DNA of 64,000 bases from Aquabacter sp040049275 (GCF_040049275.1 NZ_JBDZDT010000002.1:124001-188000), one strand, 5' to 3'; positions 41,267-50,335 are shown, counted from the first letter of the stretch. Notes: generated by a model not told the origin, from the sequence alone. Numbers and translations: made by a program.

Positions 41267-42190
41267 TCAGTCCCCGAACGGCCCGAACACCATGTCCGGC
41301 GCGCTGGTATTGTGCCGCGAGGGCGTGGTGCGCCCGGCCCACAGCTCCAGCGCCGGCCCGCCCGGAAAGTCCATGATGGGGCTCTCGCGCCAGCCGCGCG
41401 CCTCGGGCGGCTTCCAGGCCACCGCCGCCGCATCATTGTTGAAGGCCGTCACATACATGGAGCGGAGCGCGGCGAAGGGGCGGCCGTCGATAGTGCCGTC
41501 CAGCGTCACGTCGAGGGCGAGGCGCTCCCGGTCGAGGGCGGCAAGGCGCATGCGGGCGCTGCCGCCGGCAACAAAGGCGAGGGTGAAGGTGGCGGTATCA
41601 GGATCGAACGCCACCTCCTTCAGCTTCACCAGCGGCCGCACGTCGGTCTCCACCGGGCCTACCAGGAAGGACGAGCCATAGGCGGCGATGGGCAGGTGGG
41701 CGGGCGGCAAGGGGCGGGCGCGCCAATAGCCGTCCGGCGGATAGAAGACCAGCGCTTCATAGAAACCGCGCGGCGTCGGCACGAAGAGCTGCACCATGTG
41801 CAGGCCCTCGAACGTGCGCCCGGCGATATTCACCGGCACGGTCGGCGCCCGCCAGAAGGAAGCGTACGTGAAGCCCACGAGCCGGAATTTTGCCGAGCGG
41901 TAGAGCACCTGCGTGCGCGGCTTTGCCGGCACGCGCGGGTCGCCGGACATGTCGCACTGGGTCCAGTCGGCAGCGGTGCGATCCGCGCTGATGGTCCCGA
42001 TATAGGCCGGATGCATGGCCTCGATGCGGAAGCGCCGGGCCTTCGATGAGGTCAAAGTGAGAGCGACATTGTCCTTCTCGGCGCAGAGGACAGGCTCGCT
42101 GTCATTGCGCACATCGACGGCGATGGGGCCGGCGAGAGAGGGGGAGAGAAGCGCGAGGAGGAGGGCGAAGGCGGTGAGATGCACTCTCAT
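41267..42190 (-). CDS. Secreted protein of unknown function
   Basis: A 307-residue protein with a clean signal peptide (HLTAFALLLALLSPSLAGP). The mature part is mostly beta-strand-like with no motif I recognise. Short blocks such as GYWRARPLPPAHLPIAAYGS and LHMVQLFVPTPRGFYEAL look conserved in style. Two cysteines occur (VLCAEKD and TQCDMSG), possibly one disulfide. It stands alone, flanked by repeats on both sides (A5 downstream and B5 upstream). Confidence 0.75.
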   Translation of the reverse strand: MRVHLTAFALLLALLSPSLAGPIAVDVRNDSEPVLCAEKDNVALTLTSSKARRFRIEAMHPAYIGTISADRTAADWTQCDMSGDPRVPAKPRTQVLYRSAKFRLVGFTYASFWRAPTVPVNIAGRTFEGLHMVQLFVPTPRGFYEALVFYPPDGYWRARPLPPAHLPIAAYGSSFLVGPVETDVRPLVKLKEVAFDPDTATFTLAFVAGGSARMRLAALDRERLALDVTLDGTIDGRPFAALRSMYVTAFNNDAAAVAWKPPEARGWRESPIMDFPGGPALELWAGRTTPSRHNTSAPDMVFGPFGD

Positions 42191-42213
42191 CAGGAGCTTT
42201 CCGGCCCTTCGTC

Positions 42214-42304
42214 GTCATGGCCGGGCTTGACCCGGCCATCCACGTGGCGCCGCAAGGTGGAGCTAACGGGGGAGGGTCATCCCCGGATCAAGTCCGGGGA
42301 TGAC
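42214..42304. repeat. Family B palindromic repeat, copy B5
   Basis: Left arm GTCATGGCCGGGCTTGACCC, right arm ATCCCCGGATCAAGTCCGGG with GATGAC. The two arms differ (GGCC core versus CCCC core), so the element is a mosaic of two sub-types. It fills most of the 141-base gap after the gabD-like gene. Confidence 0.85.
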
Positions 42305-42331
42305 GATTGTCTTGGGAAGGGGGAAGAAGCC

Positions 42332-43807
42332 TCAGATCCCGCCCATGCAGACGTACTTGATGTTCAGATAGTCGTCGCAGCCATATTTCGAGCCTTCGCG
42401 GCCGATGCCGCTCTCCTTCACGCCGCCGAACGGCGCCACCTCGGTGGTGATGACGCCGGCATTGACGCCCACCTGCCCGTATTCCAGCCCCTCGGAGACC
42501 CTGAAGGCCCGGCCGAGGTCTTTCGTGAAGAAATAGCAGGCGAGGCCGTATTCCGTGTCATTGGCGAGGCGGATGGCGTCCGCCTCGGTCTCGAACTTGA
42601 AGACCGGCGCCATGGGGCCGAAGATTTCCTCGCGGGCGAAGGCCATGTCCGGCGTCGCATTGGCGATGACGGTGGGCTCGAAGAAGGTGCCGCCCAGCGC
42701 ATGGCGGTGGCCGCCGGTGACCACCTTGCCGCCCTTGTCCAAAGCATCCTTGAGCAGCCGCTCGACCTTGCCCACGGCGCGCTCCTCGATGAGCGGACCC
42801 TGCACCACGCCCTCTTCCAGGCCGTTCCCCACCTTCAGCGCCTTGGACGCCTCGGCGAACTTGGCGACGAAAGCGTCATAGATGCCCGCCTGCACGTAGA
42901 AGCGGTTGGCGCACACGCAGGTCTGGCCGGCATTGCGGTATTTGGAGGCGATGGCGCCCTCCACCGCCTTGTCGAGGTCGGCATCGTCGAACACCAGGAA
43001 GGGCGCGTTGCCGCCCAGTTCCAGGGAGATCTTCTTCATGGTGTCGGCGGACTGCTTCATGAGCAGCTTGCCCACGGGGGTGGAGCCGGTGAACGTCACC
43101 TTCTTCACCAGCGGGTTGGAGGTCATCTCCCCGCCGATGGCCTTGGCATCGCCGGTCACGATGTTGATGACGCCCGCCGGGATCCCCGCCTTCTCCGCCA
43201 GCACGCCCCAGGCGAGGCCGGAATAAGGGGTCAGTTCGGACGGCTTGCACACAACCGTGCAGCCCGCCGCCAGCGCCGCGCCGATCTTGCGCGAGAGCAT
43301 GGAGGAGGGGAAGTTCCACGGGGTGATGGCGGCCACCACGCCCACCGGCTCCTTGGTGACGAGGATGCGGCGGTCCGGCCAGGGGGAGGGGATGGTGTCG
43401 CCATAGAGCCGGCGCGCCTCTTCGGCGAACCAGCGCACATAGGCGGCGGAGGATCCCACCTCGCCCTTGGCCTCGGCCAGCGGCTTGCCCTGCTCGGTGG
43501 TGAGGATGAGGCCCAGCTCCTCCACGTTCTCGATCAGAAGGTCGGCAAGCTTGTGCAGCAGAGCCGAGCGCTCGGCGGCGGTCTTCGCGCGCCAGGCGGG
43601 GAAGGCGGCGGAGGCGGCCTCGATGGCGCGGCGCGTCTCGGCCGCGCCGGCATTCGGAATGGTGCCCATGAGGGTGCCGGTGGCGGGGTTCATGACCGTC
43701 ACCGTGGAGCCGCCATCGGCATCGACCCATTGGCCGCCGATCAGCATCTTCTCGCGCATCAGGGGAAACTCGGGGGCATCACCGGGAATGGGCGCGTGGA
43801 CGGTCAT
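42332..43807 (-). CDS. gabD: Succinate-semialdehyde dehydrogenase (NAD(P)+)
   Basis: A 491-residue aldehyde dehydrogenase. Typical blocks are TPWNFPSSMLSRKIGAALAA, FTGSTPVGKLLMKQSADTM, the general-base KISLELGGNAPF and the catalytic cysteine in NAGQTCVCANRFYV, where the second cysteine two residues on is typical of GabD. It oxidises succinate semialdehyde to succinate in GABA catabolism. No gabT or transporter is adjacent, so a related semialdehyde substrate (for example glutarate semialdehyde) cannot be excluded. Confidence 0.9.
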   Translation of the reverse strand: MTVHAPIPGDAPEFPLMREKMLIGGQWVDADGGSTVTVMNPATGTLMGTIPNAGAAETRRAIEAASAAFPAWRAKTAAERSALLHKLADLLIENVEELGLILTTEQGKPLAEAKGEVGSSAAYVRWFAEEARRLYGDTIPSPWPDRRILVTKEPVGVVAAITPWNFPSSMLSRKIGAALAAGCTVVCKPSELTPYSGLAWGVLAEKAGIPAGVINIVTGDAKAIGGEMTSNPLVKKVTFTGSTPVGKLLMKQSADTMKKISLELGGNAPFLVFDDADLDKAVEGAIASKYRNAGQTCVCANRFYVQAGIYDAFVAKFAEASKALKVGNGLEEGVVQGPLIEERAVGKVERLLKDALDKGGKVVTGGHRHALGGTFFEPTVIANATPDMAFAREEIFGPMAPVFKFETEADAIRLANDTEYGLACYFFTKDLGRAFRVSEGLEYGQVGVNAGVITTEVAPFGGVKESGIGREGSKYGCDDYLNIKYVCMGGI

Positions 43808-43877
43808 GGGGAACCTCTGGGCGAATGAAAGGCCCCCGCCTCTCGGCAGGGCGGCGACGTGACGTGCCGCAGAAGGA

Positions 43878-44099
43878 CTAGCGCACGCAGGTGATGGAAT
43901 GGAAGGGGACGATCTGCTCCTTGTGATGGTCGCCGCCGGAGATGTGGCAGCGCAGATAGTCTCGGCCGACGCTCAAGGGCGCATAGCCGGTGATGGTCGT
44001 GCCGCCGACCACCTGGATGATGATAGCCTGTCCGTCCTTCGCGCCGACAATCTCAAGGATGGCTTCCCGGAAATCGTCGTCCTTCATCTGGCACCGCAT
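43878..44099 (-). CDS. Small conserved-type protein, function unknown
   Basis: A 73-residue cytosolic protein. The start at 44099 is favoured by GGAGG 7 bases upstream, giving MRCQMKDDDFREAIL. The middle resembles a short SH3- or Hfq-like barrel (AIIIQVVGGTTITGYAPLSV), with a His/Cys-containing part (RCHISGGDHHKEQIVPF) that might bind metal. I do not recognise the family. It lies alone between gabD and cobB. Confidence 0.6.
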   Translation of the reverse strand: MRCQMKDDDFREAILEIVGAKDGQAIIIQVVGGTTITGYAPLSVGRDYLRCHISGGDHHKEQIVPFHSITCVR

Positions 44100-44245
44100 T
44101 TAAGGCCCTCCGATTCTGCACGTTTCCTCGACACGGCCGTTCCGGCTCGTTGACGCATAGTATAGCGCGGTTTGCCCCGCCGAGACATGCCGTAAATGCA
44201 AGTCTTCGGCTGAAATTCTGCAGCTTTCGGGAGCTTGCCGTTGGG

Positions 44246-45553
44246 TCAGGCAGGGGCGATGGCGTGAAAGAAGCTGCCGGTGACATGCGCACGCCGGCTG
44301 CCCTCTGTGCCGAGAGCAACGCCTTGCGCATCCGACAACTCGGCGAGTGGCGCGTCGGTTCCGCGTGCGGTGACAGTGGCATAGTGGAATTCGTGCCCGC
44401 GCACACGCGCGCGCGCCGGCCCGAGCGGGCAGGGGGCGAGGAGGTGAGCTTCGCGATAGCCCAGCGTCATCTTTCGCTTGGCGAAGCTGGTTTCAAGATC
44501 GAGAAGGCCGAGCATGGGGTGGGCGGTGCCGGAGGCGTCCACCAAGGCAGTGCCGAGGGCCATGTAGCCCCCGCATTCGCCATGCACCGGCCGTGTCTGG
44601 GCGAACCGGGTCATGGCCGCCTTGAAGTGCCCGGCGGAGGAAAGCCGGCCGGCATGAAGCTCGGGATAGCCGCCCGGCAACCAGCAGGCATCGCAGCTCT
44701 CGTCCGGCCCATTGTCCGCAAGGGGGGAGAAGGGGATGATCTCCGCGCCCTGCCGGCGCCACGCGGCGAGCAGGTGGCCGTAGACGAAGGAGAAGGCATC
44801 GTCCTTGGCAAGGGCGATACGCCGGCCGGGCGGAGGCAGGTGCGGTGCATCGGCCTGCGGCGTCTCCATTGGTGCGGCGAGGGCGATGATGGCGTCAAGG
44901 TCGAGATGGCGCTCGGCCATGTCGGCGAGGGCCGAAAGCCGGGCGGACAGGTCGCCGTGCTCGTCGGCCTGGACAAGGCCGAGATGGCGTTCGGGGAGCA
45001 CCAATGCCTCGGTGCGTGGGATGGCGCCGACCACGGGCAGACCAAGGGGGGCCATGGCCTCGCGAATAAGCCGCTCGTGCCGCGTGCTGCCGAGCCGGTT
45101 CAGCACCAGCCCGCCGATGCGCACGGCGGGATCGTGCACCATGAAGCCCCGCGCCACGGCGGCGGCGGTCTGGGATTGTCCGGAGACGTCCAGCACCAGC
45201 AGAACGGGCAGGCCGAGGCGGGCGGAAACGTCAGCCCCCGCGCCCGAGCGGCCGGGGGTGCCGGGCACGCCGTCGAACAGGCCCATGGCCCCTTCCACCA
45301 CCAGCATCTCCCCGCCTGCCGCCGCATCGGCGACGATGGCGCCGAGCAAATCGGGCGACATGGCCCAAGAGTCGAGATTAAGTCCCGGCTGCCCGGTGGC
45401 GGCGGCGTGGAAGGCGGGGTCGATATAATCCGGCCCGGATTTCGCCGCCCGCACCGCCACCCCGCGCCGGCGCAGCGCGGAGAGGAGCCCGAGGGTGACG
45501 GTGGTCTTGCCTGAGCCGGAGCGCGGCGCAGCGATCATGAGGCCGCGGGTCAT
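44246..45553 (-). CDS. cobB: Hydrogenobyrinic acid a,c-diamide synthase
   Basis: A 435-residue glutamine- and ATP-dependent amidase. The P-loop is MIAAPRSGSGKTTVTLGLL, the metal-site region AAKSGPDYIDPAFH follows, and the C-terminal GATase-like domain has the nucleophile block PVHGECGGYMALG. It amidates the a and c side chains of the corrin before cobalt insertion. It is separated from the rest of the cluster by cbiD on the other strand. A family A repeat lies between them. Confidence 0.94.
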   Translation of the reverse strand: MTRGLMIAAPRSGSGKTTVTLGLLSALRRRGVAVRAAKSGPDYIDPAFHAAATGQPGLNLDSWAMSPDLLGAIVADAAAGGEMLVVEGAMGLFDGVPGTPGRSGAGADVSARLGLPVLLVLDVSGQSQTAAAVARGFMVHDPAVRIGGLVLNRLGSTRHERLIREAMAPLGLPVVGAIPRTEALVLPERHLGLVQADEHGDLSARLSALADMAERHLDLDAIIALAAPMETPQADAPHLPPPGRRIALAKDDAFSFVYGHLLAAWRRQGAEIIPFSPLADNGPDESCDACWLPGGYPELHAGRLSSAGHFKAAMTRFAQTRPVHGECGGYMALGTALVDASGTAHPMLGLLDLETSFAKRKMTLGYREAHLLAPCPLGPARARVRGHEFHYATVTARGTDAPLAELSDAQGVALGTEGSRRAHVTGSFFHAIAPA

Positions 45554-45635
45554 GGCTTTCCCCCTGTGGGGCAGTCTCCCTCCCCCCGAGGGGGATCGTT
45601 ACGATATTCATCGGACAGTTCGAGGGTGAGCGCCG

Positions 45636-45759
45636 TGCCCCCTCTCCCCGAGGGGGAGAGGGGTGGGGTGAGGGGGCGCCACCCTCTCCAGTCCTGAAAC
45701 GCCGGAGCCCCCTCACCCGCCGCCTGCGGCGTCGACCTCTCCCCCTCGGGGAGAGGTGG
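45636..45759. repeat. Family A-type inverted-arm repeat, copy A6 (variant)
   Basis: Arms CCCTCTCCCCGAGGGGGAGA and CTCTCCCCCTCGGGGAGAGG, about 80 bases apart. The core is CCCCGAGGGG rather than CGCTTGCG, so it is a distinct sub-family. It occupies the middle of the 338-base gap between the diverging cobB and cbiD genes; a TATAAG box at about 45880 and an AAGGGG ribosome site precede cbiD. Confidence 0.8.
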
Positions 45760-45891
45760 AAAACCCAACCCATTCACGTCCTTAGGCGAATATCGCATCG
45801 TTGCCCTTGAGGGAGAGGGGAAAACCGGCGGGGAGTTTTCATTCTTGCAGGCGAGAGGGCGAATGAAGCGCGCTGCGCTATAAGGGGCCGC

Positions 45892-47007
45892 ATGGACGAA
45901 GACATCGCCCTCGACCCCCCGCCCGACCGGCCACTCAAGCGCGGCTGGACCACGGGCACCTGCGCGGCGGGCGCGGCCAAGGCGGCCTTCGCAGCCCTGG
46001 TGACGGGCGATTTTCCTGATCCCGTCGAAGTGGCCCTGCCCGGCGGCGGGCGCCCGGCCTTCGCTCTGGCCGTCACCGGCCGGGAGGCGGACACCGCCAT
46101 GGCCGGCATCGTCAAGGATGCGGGCGACGATCCGGACGTGACCCATGGCGCCCTGGTTCAGGCGCGGGTGCGGCGCGGCGCGCCGGGTGCGGGCGTGACC
46201 TTCCGCGCGGGAGACGGCGTGGGCACCATCACCCGGCCGGGCCTGCCTCTGCCGCCGGGCGAGCCGGCCATCAATCCCGTGCCCCGGCGCATGATCGCGG
46301 AGGGCATCGCCGAGGTGGCGGCTTCTGCGGGCGTGCCGGCGGACGCGGAGGTGGAGATCTCCATCCTCGACGGCGCGGCGCTGGCGCAGAAGACCCTCAA
46401 CCCGCGCCTCGGCATCCTCGGCGGGCTCTCCGTGCTGGGCACTACGGGCATCGTGATCCCGTTCTCCTGCTCGGCCTGGATCCACTCCATCCATCGCGGC
46501 ATCGATGTGGCCCGCGCCATGGGCCTCACGCACCTCGCAGGCGCCACCGGCTCCGCCTCCGAGGCGGCGGTGCAGAAGCTCCACGGCCTGCCGGAAGAGG
46601 CGCTCATCGATATGGGCGACTTCGTCGGCGGCATGCTGAAATATCTCGGCAGCCATCCCGTCCCGCGCATCACAATTGCCGGCGGGGTGGCGAAGATGAC
46701 CAAGCTGGCGCAGGGTCTTCTCGACCTCCATTCCAAGCGCGGCGCCGCCGATCTCGATGCGCTTGCGGCGCTGGCCCTCGGCGCCGGCGCTTCTGCGGAA
46801 CTGGCGGCGCGCATCTCCGCCGCCAACACGGTCGCCCACGCCTTCCAACTCGCCGCCGCCGAGGGGGTGGCGCTGGGCGATGTGGTGGCGCAGCGCGCCT
46901 GGGCCGCCGCCGCCGGTGTGATTTCCGGCAAGGGCATGGAACTGGAAATCGTGGTGTTCGACCGCGAGGGCGCGCAGGTGGGCCGGGCAGAGTTCGCACG
47001 GGCCTGA
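45892..47007 (+). CDS. cbiD: Cobalt-precorrin-5B/precorrin C1-methyltransferase CbiD
   Basis: A 371-residue CbiD protein. The N-terminus LKRGWTTGTCAAGAAKAAF is diagnostic, and PGEPAINPVPRRMIAEGIAE plus TTGIVIPFSCSAWIHSI follow. CbiD is the anaerobic-pathway C1 methylase and is not related to CobF, which does that step in the classic oxygen-dependent route. Here it is found in a cluster that has CobG, CobN and CobE, so it probably substitutes for CobF. It is on the plus strand, convergent with cobM. Confidence 0.94.
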   Translation: MDEDIALDPPPDRPLKRGWTTGTCAAGAAKAAFAALVTGDFPDPVEVALPGGGRPAFALAVTGREADTAMAGIVKDAGDDPDVTHGALVQARVRRGAPGAGVTFRAGDGVGTITRPGLPLPPGEPAINPVPRRMIAEGIAEVAASAGVPADAEVEISILDGAALAQKTLNPRLGILGGLSVLGTTGIVIPFSCSAWIHSIHRGIDVARAMGLTHLAGATGSASEAAVQKLHGLPEEALIDMGDFVGGMLKYLGSHPVPRITIAGGVAKMTKLAQGLLDLHSKRGAADLDALAALALGAGASAELAARISAANTVAHAFQLAAAEGVALGDVVAQRAWAAAAGVISGKGMELEIVVFDREGAQVGRAEFARA

Positions 47008-47031
47008 GGGCGGAGCCTCGCCGTTAGCAAC

Positions 47032-47062
47032 CCTCCCCCTCTTGAGGGGGAGGGGGAACGAG
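47032..47062. repeat. Short family A-like arm A7
   Basis: A compact hairpin CCCTCCCCCTC-TTGA-GGGGGAGGGGG between the convergent cbiD and cobM stops. It could act as a transcript end signal for either gene, but no T tract follows. Confidence 0.55.
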
Positions 47063-47093
47063 GGGAGATGCCGCGCCGAAAAATGGAGAGCGC

Positions 47094-47855
47094 TCATTCC
47101 CCGTTCCCCCGGAACCGGCGCACATAGTCAACGTCGTAGAGCGCACTCTCGCGAAAACCCTCCGCGCCCAGAGCCGGCCCCACCAGGATGAGCGCCATGC
47201 GCGCCATGGGCTCCGCCGCCAGCAGCTTTTCGATGGTCCCGAGCGTGCCGCGCGCGATGCGCTCGTCCGGCCATGTGGCCCTCGCCACCACCGCCACGGG
47301 GCAATCCGGCCCATAGAAGGGGATCAACTCCTTCACCACCCGGTCAAGGGCATGGACGGCGAGATGGATGGCGAGCGTCGCCCCCGTCGCCGCGAACGCC
47401 GGGAGCGTCTCGCGCTCCGGCATGGCGGAGGCGCGGCCGGAAATGCGGGTGAGGACGAGGCTCTGCGCCACCTCGGGCACGGTCAGCTCCCGCCCCAGCG
47501 CCGCCGCGGCCGCCGCAAAAGCGGGCACGCCGGGAGTGAGCGTATAGGGGATGCCGCGCCGCTCCAGCCGCCGGACCTGCTCGGCGAGCGCGCTGAAGAC
47601 CGAGAGGTCGCCGGAATGCAGCCGCGCCACGTCGAGGCCCTTGGCGTGGGCGTCCGCATATTCCGCCTCGATGCGGTCGAGGTCGAGGGGCGCGGTGTCC
47701 ACCAGCCGCGCGCCGGGCGGGCAGTGGCTCAGCAGTTCGGGCGCCACCGTCGCCCCCGCATAGAGGCACACCGGGCAGCGGGCGAGCAGGTCGCGCCCGC
47801 GCACCGTGATGAGGTCCGCCGCGCCGGGGCCGGCGCCAATGAAATGGACGGTCAC
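47094..47855 (-). CDS. cobM: Precorrin-4 C11-methyltransferase
   Basis: A 253-residue SAM-dependent tetrapyrrole methylase. The N-terminus TVHFIGAGPGAADLITVRG is the class signature, then LHSGDLSVFSALAEQ and TPGVPAFAAAAAALG. The GTG at 47855 is used because GGGGAG lies before it and a longer reading overlaps cobE. It methylates precorrin-4 at C11. It is 13 bases downstream of cobE. Confidence 0.93.
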   Translation of the reverse strand: MTVHFIGAGPGAADLITVRGRDLLARCPVCLYAGATVAPELLSHCPPGARLVDTAPLDLDRIEAEYADAHAKGLDVARLHSGDLSVFSALAEQVRRLERRGIPYTLTPGVPAFAAAAAALGRELTVPEVAQSLVLTRISGRASAMPERETLPAFAATGATLAIHLAVHALDRVVKELIPFYGPDCPVAVVARATWPDERIARGTLGTIEKLLAAEPMARMALILVGPALGAEGFRESALYDVDYVRRFRGNGE

Positions 47856-47868
47856 GCGGCTGCTCCCC

Positions 47869-48252
47869 TCATGCCTCTCCCCCTGTGGCAAGGGCGCAGG
47901 TGACGGGGCCGAGCGCGAGGCGCGGCCCCAGCAATCGCGCCTCGCGGCCGGCGGCGGCGAGGGCGGCGGTCTCGGCGGCGGACGGCACGCGCAGCAGCGC
48001 GATGACGCGCTCGGAGCGGGTCTGCGCCCGCTCGGCTGCCGCCTCCAGCTGGGTCTGCGGCACCAGAACCAAAGGCAGGCGCAAGGCGGCTGCGGCTGCG
48101 GCGATGCCGGGCTCCCCGCCCTTCACCGCCGGCGTTGCGATGGCGCCCAGCGCCCCGCGCCCGAGGTCCGCGCGGGCGAGGGCCGCGTCCACGGCGGCCA
48201 GCACGTCTTCCGTGCTCACCCCGCGCTTGCTGCCGATGCCGGCGACGATCAT
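47869..48252 (-). CDS. cobE: Cobalamin biosynthesis protein CobE (CbiG C-terminal domain)
   Basis: A 127-residue protein equal to the C-terminal domain of CbiG: VAGIGSKRGVSTEDVLAAVD, IATPAVKGGEPGIAAAAAAL and LVPQTQLEAAAE. CobE is needed for B12 in Pseudomonas denitrificans but its exact reaction is uncertain. The start overlaps the cobL stop by four bases (ATGA). Confidence 0.88.
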   Translation of the reverse strand: MIVAGIGSKRGVSTEDVLAAVDAALARADLGRGALGAIATPAVKGGEPGIAAAAAALRLPLVLVPQTQLEAAAERAQTRSERVIALLRVPSAAETAALAAAGREARLLGPRLALGPVTCALATGGEA

Positions 48253-49505
48253 TCCGCGGCCTCCAGCGGCTTTCCCCACACCCATTGGGTGACCGGCATG
48301 GCGGGGCGCCACGCGGTCATGCCCTTCACCGGCGCGGCGCGGGTGACGGCGAGGCGCAAGAGATCGCCGCCGAGCCGCGCCTGGAGGCCAAGAAGCAGGG
48401 CTTCGGTCTCCAGCGTCACCGCATTGGCGATGAGGCGTCCGCCGGGCTTGAGGTCGAAGATGGCGGCGTCCAGCACGCCCTCCTCGCTCGCCCCGCCGCC
48501 GATGAAGACCACATCCGGCGGGGGAAGACCCAGAAGGGCCGAAGGTGCTGCACCTTCCACCACCCGCAGGTGCGGCACGCCGAGGGTGGCCGCATTGCGC
48601 GCGATGCACGCGGCGCGCGCGGCATTCTCCTCGATGGCGATGGCGCGCAGCGAGGGATCGCACAGCAGCCATTCGATGGCGATGGAGCCGGCGCCCGCGC
48701 CGATGTCCCAGAGCAGTTCGCCCCGGCGGGGGGCGAGGGCAGAGAGGGTTACGGCGCGGATCTCGCGCTTGGTGATCTGCCCGTCATGCTCGAACAGATC
48801 GTCCGGCAGGCCCCGCCCGAAATGAATGACGGGCGCCGCGCCCTCCACGATGATGGCGAGGAGGTTCAGCGGGTCGATCCCGGCCAGGGAGAAATCCTGC
48901 GCGCGCGTCTCCCTCATCCGCTCGCGCGGGCCACCGAGGGCTTCCAGCACGATGATGCGCGAGGCGCCGAAGCCGAGCGCCGCCAGGAGCGCGGCGACGG
49001 CCGCCGGGCCGTTTTCATCCGAGGTCAAGGCGAGGATGCGGCTGCCAGGATGGAGATGGGGCCGGATGCGGCCGATCTCCTTTCCGTGCAGCGACACGCA
49101 GGCCACATCCTGCAACGCCCAGCCCAGCCGGGCGGCCGCGAGGCTGAAGGCGGAAGGAGCGGAAATGACGTGCATCTCGGCCGCCGGCACATGCCGCGCC
49201 AACGTGGCGCCGACGCCGTGCAGGAAAGGATCGCCCGAGGCGAGGACGCACACGGTCCGCCCCCGCGCCGCGATCACCTGGGCGATGCCCTCGCTGAAGG
49301 GGCCCGGCCAGGCCCGCGCTTCGCCTTTCACCAGATCGCCGGCCAGAGCGAGGTGGCGCGCGCCGCCGAACACCAGATCGGCCCCTGAGATGAGCGCGCA
49401 GGCGGCGGGGGAAAGACCGGCGGCGCCATCCTCGCCAATGCCGACGATGGACAGCCAGGGGCGTGCCGGGGCAGTCTCCGGCCCCATGCCTGCTTCCGCC
49501 TCCAT
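48249..49505 (-). CDS. cobL: Precorrin-6Y C5,15-methyltransferase (decarboxylating), CbiE-CbiT fusion
   Basis: A protein of about 418 residues. The CbiE-like half begins WLSIVGIGEDGAAGLSPAAC, the CbiT half has LLWDIGAGAGSIAIEWLL (SAM motif) and VVFIGGGASEEGVLDAAI. It methylates C5 and C15 and removes the acetate carboxyl at C12. Start choice is uncertain among ATG codons at 49487, 49505 and 49523; the last would share its CATG with the divergent cobK start at 49522. The three overlapping starts leave no separate promoter space. Confidence 0.93.
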   Translation of the reverse strand: MEAEAGMGPETAPARPWLSIVGIGEDGAAGLSPAACALISGADLVFGGARHLALAGDLVKGEARAWPGPFSEGIAQVIAARGRTVCVLASGDPFLHGVGATLARHVPAAEMHVISAPSAFSLAAARLGWALQDVACVSLHGKEIGRIRPHLHPGSRILALTSDENGPAAVAALLAALGFGASRIIVLEALGGPRERMRETRAQDFSLAGIDPLNLLAIIVEGAAPVIHFGRGLPDDLFEHDGQITKREIRAVTLSALAPRRGELLWDIGAGAGSIAIEWLLCDPSLRAIAIEENAARAACIARNAATLGVPHLRVVEGAAPSALLGLPPPDVVFIGGGASEEGVLDAAIFDLKPGGRLIANAVTLETEALLLGLQARLGGDLLRLAVTRAAPVKGMTAWRPAMPVTQWVWGKPLEAAE

Positions 49506-49521
49506 CCCGCGCGCATCACCC

Positions 49522-50271
49522 ATGCCGCTGCTCCTCCTGGGCGGCACGGCGGAAGCGCGCCGCCTCGCCGGCCGCCTCGCCGGGCGCGATGATCTTAAGC
49601 TGACCCTTTCGCTTGCGGGACGCACGGAAAATCCCGTTCCCCAGCCCGTTCCGGTGCGCACCGGCGGGTTCGGCGGGGTGGAAGGGCTGGCGCAGTTTCT
49701 GCGGGATCACGCCATCGGGGCGGTCATCGACGCCACCCATCCTTATGCCGCCGTGATCTCGCGCAATGCCGCTACGGCCTGCGCGGCAGTGGGCGTGCCG
49801 CTGCTCGCCCTGCGCCGGGCGCCCTGGGCGCGGCAGGCGGGCGATCTGTGGCGCGATGTGGCGGACGTTCCGGCGGCGGTGGAAGCTTTGGGGGAGGCTC
49901 CGCGCCGGGTGTTCCTCGCCCTCGGCCGCAATGAGGTGCGCGCCTTTGCGGCGGCACCACAGCATTCCTATGTCATCCGCAGCGTCGATCCGGTGGTGCC
50001 GCCTCTGGCGGTGCCGGATGCGGCCTATGTGGTGGCGCGCGGGCCGTTTGCGGAAGACGATGAGCGGGCGCTGCTCGGCGGCCATGGCATCGAGATCATC
50101 GTGGCCAAGAACAGCGGCGGCGCGGCCACCTACGCCAAGATGGCGGCCGCCCGCGCGCTCGGTATCGAAGTGCTGCTGCTGCGCCGGCCGGACATGCCGG
50201 AGGTGGAGGCGGTGGAGAGCCTGGACGAGGCCGTGGCGTGGGTGGAGCGGGTGATGGCGGAGAGATCCTGA
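49522..50271 (+). CDS. cobK: Precorrin-6A reductase
   Basis: A 249-residue NADPH-dependent reductase. The N-terminus LLLLGGTAEARRLAGRLA, then VIDATHPYAAVISRNAATAC and the C-terminal VAKNSGGAATYAKMAAARAL are CobK hallmarks. It reduces precorrin-6A to 6B. It is head to head with cobL and convergent with cobJ. Confidence 0.93.
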   Translation: MPLLLLGGTAEARRLAGRLAGRDDLKLTLSLAGRTENPVPQPVPVRTGGFGGVEGLAQFLRDHAIGAVIDATHPYAAVISRNAATACAAVGVPLLALRRAPWARQAGDLWRDVADVPAAVEALGEAPRRVFLALGRNEVRAFAAAPQHSYVIRSVDPVVPPLAVPDAAYVVARGPFAEDDERALLGGHGIEIIVAKNSGGAATYAKMAAARALGIEVLLLRRPDMPEVEAVESLDEAVAWVERVMAERS

Positions 50272-50304
50272 GCTTCTGACAGCGCTGCCCCCCTGTACGG
50301 CGCG

Positions 50305-50335
50305 CACCCTCCTCCGCAAGGGGGGAGGGAGAGAC
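50305..50335. repeat. Short family A-like arm A8
   Basis: CACCCTCCTCCGCAAGGGGG with GAGGGAGAG, a single family A arm in the 89-base gap between the convergent cobK and cobJ stops. Confidence 0.5.

Noticed and set aside
45550..47097. A long minus-strand open frame opposite cbiD
   Set aside because: It is antisense to a clear CbiD and to a repeat, is rich in Arg/His/Gly as expected of a GC-rich shadow frame, and has no recognisable motif.
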